Source: Chloroflexota bacterium (GTDB lineage: Bacteria; Chloroflexota; Anaerolineae; Aggregatilineales; Phototrophicaceae). Taken from it: a stretch of DNA of 44,590 bases. The notes beneath the pieces are model-generated. The model had not been told where the DNA came from. It saw only the letters and a list, made by a program, of their open reading frames with translations, and searched no databases. The stretch's first letter is position 1; every line of letters begins with the position of its first letter. The DNA is taken from positions 1 through 44,590 of the forward strand of contig VXNO01000151.1 of assembly GCA_009840575.1 (NCBI GenBank). The letters are read 5' to 3'. Positions 14,691 through 23,780 of this stretch are shown in pieces. Both the position numbers and the translations under genes were made by a program.

Positions 14691-17677
14691 GGCATGTTGG
14701 CCTTCACATGGGCGATTTGCTCATCCGACAGCCCGTAAAGTTGGAAGACGAGTTCGTCAATGCGCTGCTGAGAAGTTGCCAAGCTGGCGTGGCGGTTGGC
14801 GTAGATTTTGTCGACTTCCGCGGTGATATCGGCGATGAGTAGGGGATGGGATTCCAGGTCGGGAAGCGGGATGCGACTGATAATGGGTCGATTGAAGTGC
14901 ATAGTACGGATGGGTTTTGCGAAGATAAATCTATAGACATACCAGTTAATGAGTTTGCTATTGAGCAACGCCAGAATCACATTCGGGTCAATTTCCCCAG
15001 AAGTTATCGCTAGCTTGTTGATTGTGTTCAATATACCTATATTGATTTCATCTGCCAGCACCTTATGAGCCGTAATTTTTACATGTGGCATCGGATTCTC
15101 GATGAAGGCGAGAATGTCCTGCGCCAAGATGTCGCCCTCATTAACCCGTGCTTTTCGAGGCAGCTCATCTGAGTCAAAATATCCACGCTGCTCTCTCAGC
15201 GTGTATCGCTGAACATTTATGCCGCCAAGTAGGCGAAAACCCTGTTTGCCTGCTACTACAGCTTTTTGCAAGTCTGCGCCCGCTCTAACGGAAATGAATT
15301 TGCCCAACGCAATGCCTGGTCTTTGCATTCTGTATCCAATTTCAAGATCAGTTGCGTGCACGCCGTTGAGATATAGACCAAACTCCAGGCAAGCGGGCTT
15401 TGGCAATGTGCCAATCAGTTCTATGATTTCATCTTCCAGAAGATAGTTCTGATATGTATCCGCGCTCCTGGCATAGTTGTAAACATAAATGGCTTGTTCC
15501 AAGAGCACCTCACTCCAGGCTCTGCCACAGTCCACAAGGTGTTCCAGCCCCTCCAGCAGGCTTTCACGCAGCCTGCGCCAGTTAGAGGCGTATAGAAAAG
15601 ACTTGGGCACAATCAAGCCATGCCTGCCCCGCCCTTTCGCCAGGAGCCGCAGCGCCTGCGCCATGAACAAGCCGGCCGTGTTCGTCATGCCTAACTTGAA
15701 CTCGCCGCGGAAGTATTTTCGTTCCGCCGCCGAGAGCTTCGCGCTATAAGGCGGGTTGCCGAATATCACATCAAAGCCCGGATCGGGGAGCGGCTTGCCA
15801 CTGGCGTCTACAAAAGCCTCCGGGAACTCAACCATCCAGTGGAATGGTTGGCTCTGCTCGGATGTCAATCCTTGATTGCTGAATTCCTCGTCAAAGCGTT
15901 CATACAGGCGCTGGGACTCCGCGCTCAGCGATGACAAAATCTCGCTGTGGCGCGCATCGAGGTGTGATGTAGCCGTGAGTTCTTCACGCAATTGCCGCAG
16001 TGCCGCCAGGCTGTTTTCATGCTCGCTCCAGCGCGCGTCATGGGCTGGCAAGCCAACCAGACTGTTGCCGACTTTGATATTTTGATTCAGCATCAGGGGC
16101 AGCCGCGCGACCTTGCCCTTGCGCACCATCGCCCGCATCATCAAGTTGACGACGGCGATTTCGGCAGCCTGCGGGTCAAAATCGACGCCGTAGAGATGCC
16201 GTTCGAGGATTAGATTGCGATAATTGCCGCGCAGGAAATCGCGTTCGTTGGCGATGCGCTGCGCCTCGACATGCGCTTCCAGGGGGATTTCGCCATTGGA
16301 TGCGGCCAGGCGTTTTACCAGATCCGCATACTGCTCGCTCAGACGAGTTACTTCCGCCCGATAGAACTCCGCCAGCGCTTCAAAGGCATAAATGAGAAAT
16401 GAGCCGCTGCCACAGGCGCTATCCAGCACACGCAGGTTGCGTATATCTTTTGAAGTTTTTCGCTCTGCCCCCGACAAAGGCGCGCCATCGGGCTTGCCGT
16501 TTTCTGTGCCATAGAGGAAGCTGCCGAGCGTGCGGTCGACGATGAATTCCACAATATGGGCTGGCGTATAATAGCTGCCCTGCCGTTTGCGAGTCTCGAG
16601 GTTGACTCGCGTTTCCACCGCGCCATCGACTTCCACGAGTGTATTGCCAAGATACTGCTCATAGGTATTGCCGATGACATCCGCAGGCATGGCGCGATAA
16701 CGAGCTCCGTAGAGCTTTTCAATGAGTGGTAGCAAGACGGCATCGCTGAAGTGTGCCTTATCCACTTCACCAGGGGCGAATAGCGCGGAATTATGTTCGC
16801 GGTCAAAGTGCTGAAAGAAATCATGCAGGTAGTGCTGCAAGTCCTGCGTATAATAGGGGCTTGATTTTCGCAAATCATAGAAGCGCTGCAGGGTGTGCGA
16901 GGGTATCACAAAGTGGTCTTCGGCAAAGCGCACGATAACCAGCCTGTCCAGAAAGCGCTGCACGACTTCCCGCACTAGGCGCAGTCGCAGCTTGCCATCG
17001 GCAGTGTAAGCCCATTGATTCTTTTCAGGGTTGTGGGTGATGTCGATAGCCAGTTGTTCGCGCTGTTCGCTGATGAACTGCAAGTAGTCGGTATCAACTT
17101 CGCGCGTCCACCGCTGGCTGTTGAGCGTATCGAGGCTGCCGCTGTTCAAGTTGTCCCATGACAATTGCCAGAGCAGGTCAAAGTCGACTTCATAGGCGCG
17201 TGGCGCTTCAAATGTAAAGACCAGCCAGTCTCGGCGCGCATTGTACAGCCGAAAAATTTGAAAATTTGTCAATATCGCCCAGGTGCCATCATTTTGGAAC
17301 GCATAATTAATCGCCTGCTGTTCATCTTTTGTACGGTCGGTAGCCATGCCGGGCAAGGAGAGCTGCCCAGGCTTCAGCGCCCATTCGTCGGAAAGCCGGG
17401 CAATTGCGCCGAAGCGCTTGGCTTCAATGAATATCGTCTCGCCATTTTCAAGATGTAGAACACGATCGACTCGCTTGCGATTTACAACCCGCTTTTCCCG
17501 TTGAAATCTCGATACGTCTTCGGTGGGCCAACCAAGCACATCTCTGAATAGTCGTTCAATATAGACCAGTACATCGCTCTCGCTGGCGAGTTCCAACTCT
17601 GTCGAGTGCACGAGATTGTAATATGAATCCAGCAGCTCACTCAGGTTTTGGCGAGCGACTGCCTCGCTTATGCTCAT
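14687..17677 (-). CDS. Type IIG restriction-modification enzyme (single chain)
   Basis: This 996-residue protein joins cutting and methylating activities. The N-terminus has a PD-(D/E)xK nuclease core: Asp71 (KRVDRVL), then Glu85-Ala-Lys87 (IFIEAKRF). A helical spacer follows. The gamma-class N6-adenine methylase domain has motif I LDSACGSGSFLIYAFE at about 413-428 and motif IV FGNPPY at about 637-642. The last 300 residues are a target-recognition region of the Eco57I/TaqI-C kind. Length and order match Eco57I-like enzymes; all key residues are present, so it is probably active. No separate specificity subunit is nearby. The region around 14900-15500 looks lower in GC than the flanks, hinting at transfer. 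It overlaps the trmB stop by 4 bp on the opposite strand. Confidence 0.9.
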   Translation of the reverse strand: MSISEAVARQNLSELLDSYYNLVHSTELELASESDVLVYIERLFRDVLGWPTEDVSRFQREKRVVNRKRVDRVLHLENGETIFIEAKRFGAIARLSDEWALKPGQLSLPGMATDRTKDEQQAINYAFQNDGTWAILTNFQIFRLYNARRDWLVFTFEAPRAYEVDFDLLWQLSWDNLNSGSLDTLNSQRWTREVDTDYLQFISEQREQLAIDITHNPEKNQWAYTADGKLRLRLVREVVQRFLDRLVIVRFAEDHFVIPSHTLQRFYDLRKSSPYYTQDLQHYLHDFFQHFDREHNSALFAPGEVDKAHFSDAVLLPLIEKLYGARYRAMPADVIGNTYEQYLGNTLVEVDGAVETRVNLETRKRQGSYYTPAHIVEFIVDRTLGSFLYGTENGKPDGAPLSGAERKTSKDIRNLRVLDSACGSGSFLIYAFEALAEFYRAEVTRLSEQYADLVKRLAASNGEIPLEAHVEAQRIANERDFLRGNYRNLILERHLYGVDFDPQAAEIAVVNLMMRAMVRKGKVARLPLMLNQNIKVGNSLVGLPAHDARWSEHENSLAALRQLREELTATSHLDARHSEILSSLSAESQRLYERFDEEFSNQGLTSEQSQPFHWMVEFPEAFVDASGKPLPDPGFDVIFGNPPYSAKLSAAERKYFRGEFKLGMTNTAGLFMAQALRLLAKGRGRHGLIVPKSFLYASNWRRLRESLLEGLEHLVDCGRAWSEVLLEQAIYVYNYARSADTYQNYLLEDEIIELIGTLPKPACLEFGLYLNGVHATDLEIGYRMQRPGIALGKFISVRAGADLQKAVVAGKQGFRLLGGINVQRYTLREQRGYFDSDELPRKARVNEGDILAQDILAFIENPMPHVKITAHKVLADEINIGILNTINKLAITSGEIDPNVILALLNSKLINWYVYRFIFAKPIRTMHFNRPIISRIPLPDLESHPLLIADITAEVDKIYANRHASLATSQQRIDELVFQLYGLSDEQIAHVKANMP

Positions 17678-17760
17678 GCTCTGCCGCTTTCTATGGGCAA
17701 CCCGGTTCTATGTGGCATTTTACCTCATCATAAGCTGGCTGTGTGATATGCCTTCAAAAC

Positions 17761-17769
17761 TGCTACAAT
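17761..17769 (+). promoter_or_regulatory. Extended -10 promoter of the M16 operon
   Basis: TGCTACAAT followed by GCCGCGC, strikingly like the icd box (TGCTATAAT followed by GCCGCGC). The leader would be about 25 nt. Confidence 0.5.
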
Positions 17770-17800
17770 GCCGCGCAGATTCGCAAACTACAGGAATAGT

Positions 17801-19072
17801 ATGATCCAAGCCACCCAGCACACCCTCCCCAACGGACTCACCGTTTTGCTCAAAGAAGTGCATAGCGCGCCGGTTATCTCCTGGTGGCTAGCCTACCGCG
17901 TGGGCAGCCGCAACGAACCCACCGGCAAGACCGGCATCTCGCACTGGGTCGAGCACATGATGTTCAAAGGCACGCCCCGCTTCCCCGCGGGCATGCTCGA
18001 CCGCGAAATCGACCGCGCCGGCGGGCAATGGAACGCCTTCACCAGCATGGACGCCACCAAATACTTCGAGACCCTGCCCGCCGACAAAATCGACATCGCC
18101 ATGCAAGCCGAAGCCGACCGCATGAGCAACGCGCTTTTCGACCGTGAAGAGACGGAATCCGAGCGCACGGTCATCATCAGCGAACGGCAGGGCGCGGAGA
18201 ACCAGCCGACCTTTTGGCTGCAAGAAGAGCTGCGCGCCGCCGCCTTCCGCGTGCATGGCTATCATCACGAAATTATCGGCGATGAGACCGACCTGCGCGC
18301 GATGACCCGCGATGACCTCTACGCGCATTATCGGGCGCATTATCAGCCCGCCAACGCCGCGGCGATTGCCGTGGGCGCATTCGACAGCCGCGACATGCTG
18401 GCGAAGATTGAAAAATTATACGGCGACATCCCCGCGCAGCCAGCGCCTGAGCTTTTCGCCCGTCCCGAGCCGCCGCAGCAAGGGCAACGCCGCATCGCCA
18501 TCGAGCGCCCCGGCAAGACAGCTTTCTGTGAAATCAGCCATCGCGCGCCGGCCGCCACCCACCCCGACTGGATGAAACTCAAGCTGCTGGACGCGGTGCT
18601 GAGCGGCTCCAGCGGCGCATCGGACAACAAGACCAGCCGCCTGTATGCAGCGCTGGTCAAATCCGAAATCGCAGCCAGTGTCGGCGCGTCTTTGACACCG
18701 ACAGTTGACCCCTACTTGTACAGCATATTAATCACCCTGCGCGATGGTCGCAGCCCCGAAGAAGCGGAAGCGGCGCTGCTGGGTGAAATCGAGTGCCTGC
18801 AAAAGAAAGGCATCAGCGAAAATGAGCTGAACAAAGCGCGCAAACAGAGCCGAGCCGCCTTCGCCTACAGCACCGAGAGCGTAACCTGGCAAGCCTATTG
18901 GCTGGCGCAGTCCTTCATTTTGGGCGAAGTGGGCTGGTTTGATGCCTATGCCGAGCGGCTGATGAGCGTCAGCGCCGACGATGTGCTGGATGTGGCGCGG
19001 CGCTACTTGGTTCCAAACCAGCGCGTAGTGGGTTATCTGCATCCGACCGATGCGCAGGGAGCCTCAGCATGA
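17801..19072 (+). CDS. M16 family zinc peptidase, catalytic subunit
   Basis: This 423-residue M16B-type metallopeptidase has the inverted zinc motif HWVEH at residues 48-52 and the third ligand Glu128 76 residues later, in SERTVIISE. The first half carries the catalytic alpha/beta domain, and the second half the related non-catalytic domain. The start at ATG 17801 has AGGA upstream and begins at MIQATQHTLPNGL; the earlier in-frame ATG overlaps the promoter. Its TGA overlaps the next gene's ATG (ATGA), so translation is coupled. The partner lacks the zinc motif, which fits the known heterodimeric M16B arrangement in which one chain gives the zinc site and the other an Arg/Tyr pair. It probably clears peptides; the location is cytosolic, as no signal peptide is seen. 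Confidence 0.92.
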   Translation: MIQATQHTLPNGLTVLLKEVHSAPVISWWLAYRVGSRNEPTGKTGISHWVEHMMFKGTPRFPAGMLDREIDRAGGQWNAFTSMDATKYFETLPADKIDIAMQAEADRMSNALFDREETESERTVIISERQGAENQPTFWLQEELRAAAFRVHGYHHEIIGDETDLRAMTRDDLYAHYRAHYQPANAAAIAVGAFDSRDMLAKIEKLYGDIPAQPAPELFARPEPPQQGQRRIAIERPGKTAFCEISHRAPAATHPDWMKLKLLDAVLSGSSGASDNKTSRLYAALVKSEIAASVGASLTPTVDPYLYSILITLRDGRSPEEAEAALLGEIECLQKKGISENELNKARKQSRAAFAYSTESVTWQAYWLAQSFILGEVGWFDAYAERLMSVSADDVLDVARRYLVPNQRVVGYLHPTDAQGASA

Positions 19073-20355
19073 CCATGCAAGACAGCCTGCCCCGCGCCAG
19101 CAATATCGCCCGCGCCGAGCTGGGCAATGGCATCGTCCTGCTAGCTTATGAAAACCCCGCCGTGCAATCGGTCAATTTGATGGGCTCGCTGCATGCGGGC
19201 AGCCTCTACGAAGAATCGCAGCAAAATGGCTTGGCTTCCTTGACAGCCAGCGCGCTGCTGACCGGCACGCGCGGACGCAGCTTCGAGCAATTGCACAGCG
19301 CTTTGGAAGACAACGGCGCTGACCTGGGCTTTCGCGCCCATGTGCACAAACTCGGTTTTTCGGGCAAGGCGCTGGCGGAAGATTTGCCGCTGCTTATTGA
19401 TGTGGCGAATGACGTCCTGCGCAATCCTGTTTTCCCTGCCGAGCATGTCGAGCGTCTGCGCGGCGAACGGCTGACCTGGCTGCAATACAGTCAATTCGAT
19501 ACGCGCTATCGAGCGAGCCGAGCCATGCGGGAGGCGCTGTATCCCGCAAATCACGCTTATCACTACAGCCCCAGCGGCAGCGAAGCGACGCTCGCGGGTT
19601 TGGATGTGACCGACCTCGCCGCTTTTCACGCGCAGCATGTCGGTCCGCGCGGCATGATCATCGTGGTGGTTGGCGCTGTGGCCGCCGATGAAGCCCTGGC
19701 GCTGGCTGCCGAGGCTTTTGATGATTGGCGCAAGGACGACCAGCCGCCTGCCCTGGCTGTCGCCGCGCCCAACAGAGCAGCCGAATCGCTGCGGCAGGAT
19801 GTCTATGTGCCGGGCAAGACGCAAGCGGATATTTGTATGGGCATTGTGGGACCAGCGCGGCGGGCGGATGACTTCCTGGCGGCGCAACTGGCGAACAGCG
19901 TGCTGGGCGAATTCGGCATGATGGGACGCATCGGCAAAACCGTGCGCGAGCGGCAGGGCTTGGCGTATTATGCCTTCAGTCGCCTGGGCGGCGGGCATGG
20001 CCCCGAGCCTTGGACGATCAGCGCGGGCGTCAACCCCGACAATGTCGAGCGGGCGATCGCCTCAATCCGCAGCGAAATCCAGCGCTTGACCAGCGAACTT
20101 GTCTCCAAAGACGACCTGGCTGACAACCAGAGTTATTTCACCGGGCGCATGCCGCTGCAGTTGGAGAGCAATGAGGGCATCGCCTCACGAATCCACAGCA
20201 TGGAGAGTTATGGGTTGGGGCTGGATTACCTGGCGAGTTATGCGCAGCGCGTCCAGAGCATCGACAGGGACGCCATATTAGCGGCGGCGCGGCGCTATCT
20301 GAGCGCGGATAACATGGTGGTCGCGGTTGCTGGACCAGAGCAAAACGGGGCATAA
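19069..20355 (+). CDS. M16 family peptidase-like protein, non-catalytic partner
   Basis: This 428-residue homologue of the preceding gene lacks the zinc motif: the HxxEH position reads NGLASLTASALL. It keeps the C-terminal motif RERQGLAYYAF with GGGHGPEPWTISAGVN, matching the Arg/Tyr substrate-binding pair of inactive M16B subunits. It most likely forms a heterodimer with the 17801 product, using a 4-bp overlapping start (ATGA). No signal peptide is visible. FabF starts about 60 bp downstream on the same strand and may be cotranscribed. Confidence 0.9.
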   Translation: MTMQDSLPRASNIARAELGNGIVLLAYENPAVQSVNLMGSLHAGSLYEESQQNGLASLTASALLTGTRGRSFEQLHSALEDNGADLGFRAHVHKLGFSGKALAEDLPLLIDVANDVLRNPVFPAEHVERLRGERLTWLQYSQFDTRYRASRAMREALYPANHAYHYSPSGSEATLAGLDVTDLAAFHAQHVGPRGMIIVVVGAVAADEALALAAEAFDDWRKDDQPPALAVAAPNRAAESLRQDVYVPGKTQADICMGIVGPARRADDFLAAQLANSVLGEFGMMGRIGKTVRERQGLAYYAFSRLGGGHGPEPWTISAGVNPDNVERAIASIRSEIQRLTSELVSKDDLADNQSYFTGRMPLQLESNEGIASRIHSMESYGLGLDYLASYAQRVQSIDRDAILAAARRYLSADNMVVAVAGPEQNGA

Positions 20356-20417
20356 TGCGCGCAATAGCTGCGGGAAGCGGCGCGATGCGAAGGCGTGAAG
20401 TGAACGGAAACAACGCT

Positions 20418-21659
20418 ATGGCAGAGAAACGGGTCGTCATCACAGGCATGGGCTTGGTCTGCCCGGTGGGCAACAATGTCGCAGATTCCTGGGCGAAGAT
20501 CCGCGCGGGCGTTTCGGGCATTGACTGGATCCGTCTGTTTGACGCCGACCTGGTGGAGAACCGCGTCGCGGGCGAAGTTAAAGACCTGGATTTGGTCGCC
20601 AGGTTCGGGCGGCGACAGATGCGGCGCATGGACAGGGCGCAGATGCTGGCGCTGGTCGCGGCGGAAGAAGCGCTGGAAGATGCTGGCATCGTCATCACCG
20701 ATGACAACAAATACGATGTGGGCGCGGTGGTCGGCAGCGGCATCGGCGGCATCGTCACGGTGGTGCAGGCGCTGCAAGGTTTTGAGTCCAAGGGGCATCG
20801 CGGCGTCAGCCCGGTGATTGTGCCCGCCCTGCTGCACGATGGCATCAGCTCGCGCGTGTCCATGCACTTCGGCTTAAAAGGACCCAACTACAATATCACC
20901 GCTGCCTGCGCGACCAGCAACAACTCGCTGGGCGATGCCGCTGACCTCATCCGCATGGGGCGCGCCAATGTGATGGTGGCGGGTGGTAGCGAAGCCTGCA
21001 TCATGCCTATGGTCATCAGCGGCTTCAACAATATGAAAGTGCTGACCACCACCGAAGACATCCCGACCAAAGCCGCCCGCCCCTTTGATGCCACCCGCGA
21101 TGGTTTTGTGGCTGCTGAAGGCGCGGCGCTGCTCATCCTGGAAGACCTGGAACATGCCCTGGCGCGGGGCGCGACCATCCATGCCGAGCTAACCGGCTAC
21201 GGGCATACCTCAGACGCCTTCCATGTAACCGCGCCCAACCCCGATGGCGTGGATGCCGCCGAAGCCATGCGCCGCGCCCTGAAAGAAGCCGGCATCAGCG
21301 CCGAGCAAATCAGCTATATCAACGCCCACGGCACCGGCACGCAGCTCAACGACAAGAGCGAGACGTTGGCTATCAAACATGCCCTGGGCGATGTTGCCTA
21401 TGAGATTCCCATCAGTTCGACCAAATCAATGACCGGGCATATCCTGGGCGCGACCGCCGCTGCCGAAGCCATTTTCTCCATCAAGGCTTTGCACGACAGC
21501 TTCATCCCACCGACGCTCAACCTGGAAAATCCCGACCCCGAATGCGACCTGGATTATACGCCGCTGGTTGGCAAGCAAGCGCCGCTGCAGCATGTGCTGA
21601 GCAATTCCTTCGGCTTTGGCGGACACAACACCGCGGTGGTGCTCAGCCGCTACGATTAG
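20418..21659 (+). CDS. fabF: 3-oxoacyl-ACP synthase II
   Basis: This 413-residue condensing enzyme extends acyl-ACP with malonyl-ACP in fatty acid synthesis. The Cys-His-His triad is visible: Cys164 in AACATSNNS, His in NAHGTGTQLNDKSE, and His in KSMTGHILGA. The N-terminal VVITGMGLVCPVGN and C-terminal SNSFGFGGHNTAVVL blocks are standard, and the length is normal. The start at ATG 20418 (MAEKRVVITG) is set by homology with a modest GGA upstream; the longer frame from 20355 adds unmatched residues. It stands alone without other fab genes. Its stop overlaps by 4 bp the stop of the UGSC selenoprotein gene on the other strand. Confidence 0.95.
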   Translation: MAEKRVVITGMGLVCPVGNNVADSWAKIRAGVSGIDWIRLFDADLVENRVAGEVKDLDLVARFGRRQMRRMDRAQMLALVAAEEALEDAGIVITDDNKYDVGAVVGSGIGGIVTVVQALQGFESKGHRGVSPVIVPALLHDGISSRVSMHFGLKGPNYNITAACATSNNSLGDAADLIRMGRANVMVAGGSEACIMPMVISGFNNMKVLTTTEDIPTKAARPFDATRDGFVAAEGAALLILEDLEHALARGATIHAELTGYGHTSDAFHVTAPNPDGVDAAEAMRRALKEAGISAEQISYINAHGTGTQLNDKSETLAIKHALGDVAYEIPISSTKSMTGHILGATAAAEAIFSIKALHDSFIPPTLNLENPDPECDLDYTPLVGKQAPLQHVLSNSFGFGGHNTAVVLSRYD

Positions 21660-22171
21660 CTGGCAACAAGCTGCGCCAGGATGTCTTCAAATGCCGCGTC
21701 AGCCAAAGCGCGGATTTCATCATCGCTGCGGTCCTGGATCGGGTGCGGCACATAATGCGCGGCTGGATGAAAGCCCAGCGCCTCCCCCTGCGCGGCAGCC
21801 GCCTCTACAAACTCGCTCGAAGCCACGAACATGCCCGGCGCGCCGCCCGCTTCCAGCTCGCTAATGTCGTGCACACTGCACGACGTGCAAGAGCCTCAAT
21901 CGGCGAGGGCTTCGATGACCAGGTCGCATTCGCTGATGATGCGCCCGCGCAACTCGGCTGGGGCGACGCGGGCAAAAGTTGGCTTCTGATAGCGCAGCGT
22001 GGCCACGCCCAGCGCGCCCAGCTTCGTCTCAAGCTGGTCGAGGAATACATCGCCGCGCGGCTTGGAAATATCCAGCAAGCCGACGCGCTTGCCCGCCAGC
22101 GATTGCGGACGCGGCAGCGCCTGGCGTTGCGCGGGCTGGGCTTCGTTGGTCGGGTCTAGCAAGGTTGTCAT
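21656..22171 (-). CDS. UGSC-family selenoprotein (in-frame UGA read as Sec92)
   Basis: The frame from ATG 22171 (AGGAGA 7 nt upstream) runs to TAA at 21656 with one in-frame TGA (21898-21896). Reading it as selenocysteine gives 171 residues with Sec92-Gly-Ser-Cys95-Thr-Ser-Cys98, the motif that names the UGSC family, in which Sec or Cys occupies this place. The flanks fit one intact protein: GKRVGLLDISKPRGDVFL, then VIEALAD before and SVHDISELE after the motif, then FVASSEFVEAA and YVPHPIQDRSD. A hairpin starts 11 nt after the TGA. The redox role is inferred from the Sec/Cys motif; the substrate is unknown. The thioredoxin-fused gene lies 121 bp upstream on the same strand. A plain nonsense mutation is the alternative, but the motif and hairpin argue strongly against it. 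Confidence 0.9.
21866..21884 (-). promoter_or_regulatory. Predicted bacterial SECIS hairpin of the UGSC gene
   Basis: On the minus strand GTCGTGCA, GTG loop, TGCACGAC: a perfect 8-bp stem beginning 11 nt after the UGA, with G at the start of the apical loop. This matches the spacing known for the E. coli fdhF SECIS upper stem. Confidence 0.8.
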
Positions 22172-22213
22172 GGGCTTTCTCCTGATAAGTTTCCCTTAGG
22201 GGTGGGGGCTAAA

Positions 22214-22277
22214 CGGGCGAGGCACCGCCCCGCCCCTACAGCAAATCTCTGTGCCCTCTGCGCTTCTGTGGCGAATC
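22214..22277 (+). repeat. Intergenic repeat, CTCTGTG family
   Basis: CGGGCGAGGCACCGCC, CGCCCCTACA and CAAATCTCTGTGCC match the interior of the element at 53-171 in order. It lies between the UGSC gene and the thioredoxin-fused gene. No terminal repeats are recognisable. Confidence 0.65.
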
Positions 22278-22292
22278 ACTTTTCACGACTAC

Positions 22293-23738
22293 CTAATGTT
22301 CTATAGGTACAGTGACGGGCACGCTGCCTTTCGCGCCGCTGGCTGCCCAGCCCAGGATAGCCGCCGACCACATGCCAGCGCCACCGCCCGCATGCACGAT
22401 ATGCAAGCCGCCTTCCCGGAATTTTGCCACTTGCAGCCCGGCGACGCGCTCGCTCATGCCTTCTGCGATACCGTCTACCCCCGCCAGGACGCGCTCGCCG
22501 AGCACGGTGAGCTCGTCCGCCAGCGCTTCACGAAAGCGCGCCTTGCTCCAGCCAGCTTCACGGAAGACGCGCATGTGCTCCGGCGAGATGACCAGCAGCG
22601 CATCGGGCCCGCCATAGAGCTTGGGGTGGTGCAAGCCGCGCAGCATCGCCGCGATACTGCGAGTCAGCGACTTGGGATGGCGGGATTTTTGATCGCCCAC
22701 CACATGCACGCCGCCACCCGCGAATAGCGTCACGGTCGATTGCTCGGAGGCGAATCCGCGCTCTACCGACAGTGGCTCCCAATAGGAATCCTCTTCGCGC
22801 TCGGCAAAACAAAAGCCGATTTTGCCGGGCTGCCCCAGCGTGGCGCGGTCGACGCCGCCCGGCCTCCCGCCGCCGACATTGCGAATCACCAATTGCAGGG
22901 CGCGGCCGATAGTGGCATTGGCGCGGTTGCCCTGCCCCAGCACATTGTGCGCGCTGTTCATGCCGATTTCACGGGCGATGGGTCCATTGACGATGATGAT
23001 GGGCGCGGCGAAATAGGTGGTCGCCAAGACGCCGTGCATGCAGAATTCATCCCGGCAGGCTGCCTCGACCGCCGCCAGGACGACCGACAAATAGGCCGGT
23101 TTGCAGCCAGCCATGACCGCATTGATGGCAACTTTTTCTACACTGCAAGCGGCATAATCGGGCGGGATCATGCCGACGATTTCGTCCGGCGCGCGCGACG
23201 TGCCCGCCAGCATACGCAGGACGCGCTCTTCTGTGGGCGGCACGACCGGCAAGCCATCCGACCAGCCGCGCTCGAATGCCAGTTCGTGCTCATCCTGCAG
23301 CGGGGCGACATGAATGCGGCGGGCGCTCAAGGGGCTATCGCCATACTTGTATGCCAGTTTTTCAAGCATTCCTGGGTCAAGCGACTTCGAGCCACAGCCC
23401 GGGCTGAATGCCTTTATGCCCGTGCCCAAGCCGGGGAGGCTGGTCAGCGCGCGCCAGTCATCGCGTCGCCAGCCGACCAAGCGCTCCACTTCTTCACCAA
23501 CTTCAGCGCGGATGATGGTCGGCACAATTTCGATAGCCAAGCGATAGGATGCTTCCAGCTCGCGGTCATCGCGCACAGCGGGGAGGCTCGGCGGGAAAGC
23601 GGGGTCGTCCTGCGAATAGACCAGGCAGTCGCTGGCAGCAGCCAATTGCCGCAAAGCCGGCGCAATGAGCTGGCAGGTTTCACAATCGCGCTTGACAATG
23701 ACGATGAATCCACTGAAGTCGGCGGGTATGGCTGGCAT
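22293..23738 (-). CDS. Thioredoxin-domain fusion protein next to the UGSC gene
   Basis: This is a 481-residue protein of unknown function. Residues about 1-105 look like a thioredoxin fold: IVIVKRDCETCQLIAP (Cys-Glu-Thr-Cys), the cis-proline strand IEIVPTIIR, and a conserved Trp region. A linker with SPGCGSK leads to a large uncharacterised domain that starts ERGWSDGLPVVPPTEERV and contains Gly-rich blocks (NVGGGRPGGVDR, GGGVHVVGD, HAGGGAGMW). I do not recognise its enzyme class. There is no signal peptide. The start at ATG 23738 has GGAAG upstream; the longer frame is unmatched. It is upstream of, and codirectional with, the UGSC selenoprotein across 121 bp holding a repeat. The inferred partnership is that its CxxC recycles or uses the selenoprotein. 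Confidence 0.8.
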   Translation of the reverse strand: MPAIPADFSGFIVIVKRDCETCQLIAPALRQLAAASDCLVYSQDDPAFPPSLPAVRDDRELEASYRLAIEIVPTIIRAEVGEEVERLVGWRRDDWRALTSLPGLGTGIKAFSPGCGSKSLDPGMLEKLAYKYGDSPLSARRIHVAPLQDEHELAFERGWSDGLPVVPPTEERVLRMLAGTSRAPDEIVGMIPPDYAACSVEKVAINAVMAGCKPAYLSVVLAAVEAACRDEFCMHGVLATTYFAAPIIIVNGPIAREIGMNSAHNVLGQGNRANATIGRALQLVIRNVGGGRPGGVDRATLGQPGKIGFCFAEREEDSYWEPLSVERGFASEQSTVTLFAGGGVHVVGDQKSRHPKSLTRSIAAMLRGLHHPKLYGGPDALLVISPEHMRVFREAGWSKARFREALADELTVLGERVLAGVDGIAEGMSERVAGLQVAKFREGGLHIVHAGGGAGMWSAAILGWAASGAKGSVPVTVPIEH

Positions 23739-23780
23739 GGTGGCTTCCCAGTGATTGCAAGTATATCGATAAACTATAGT

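Noticed and set aside
21896..21898. TGA as a nonsense mutation splitting the gene at 21656-22171 into two fragments
   Set aside because: Both sides are in one frame and conserved in style, the TGA falls exactly on the Sec position of a known motif, and a hairpin sits at the expected distance.
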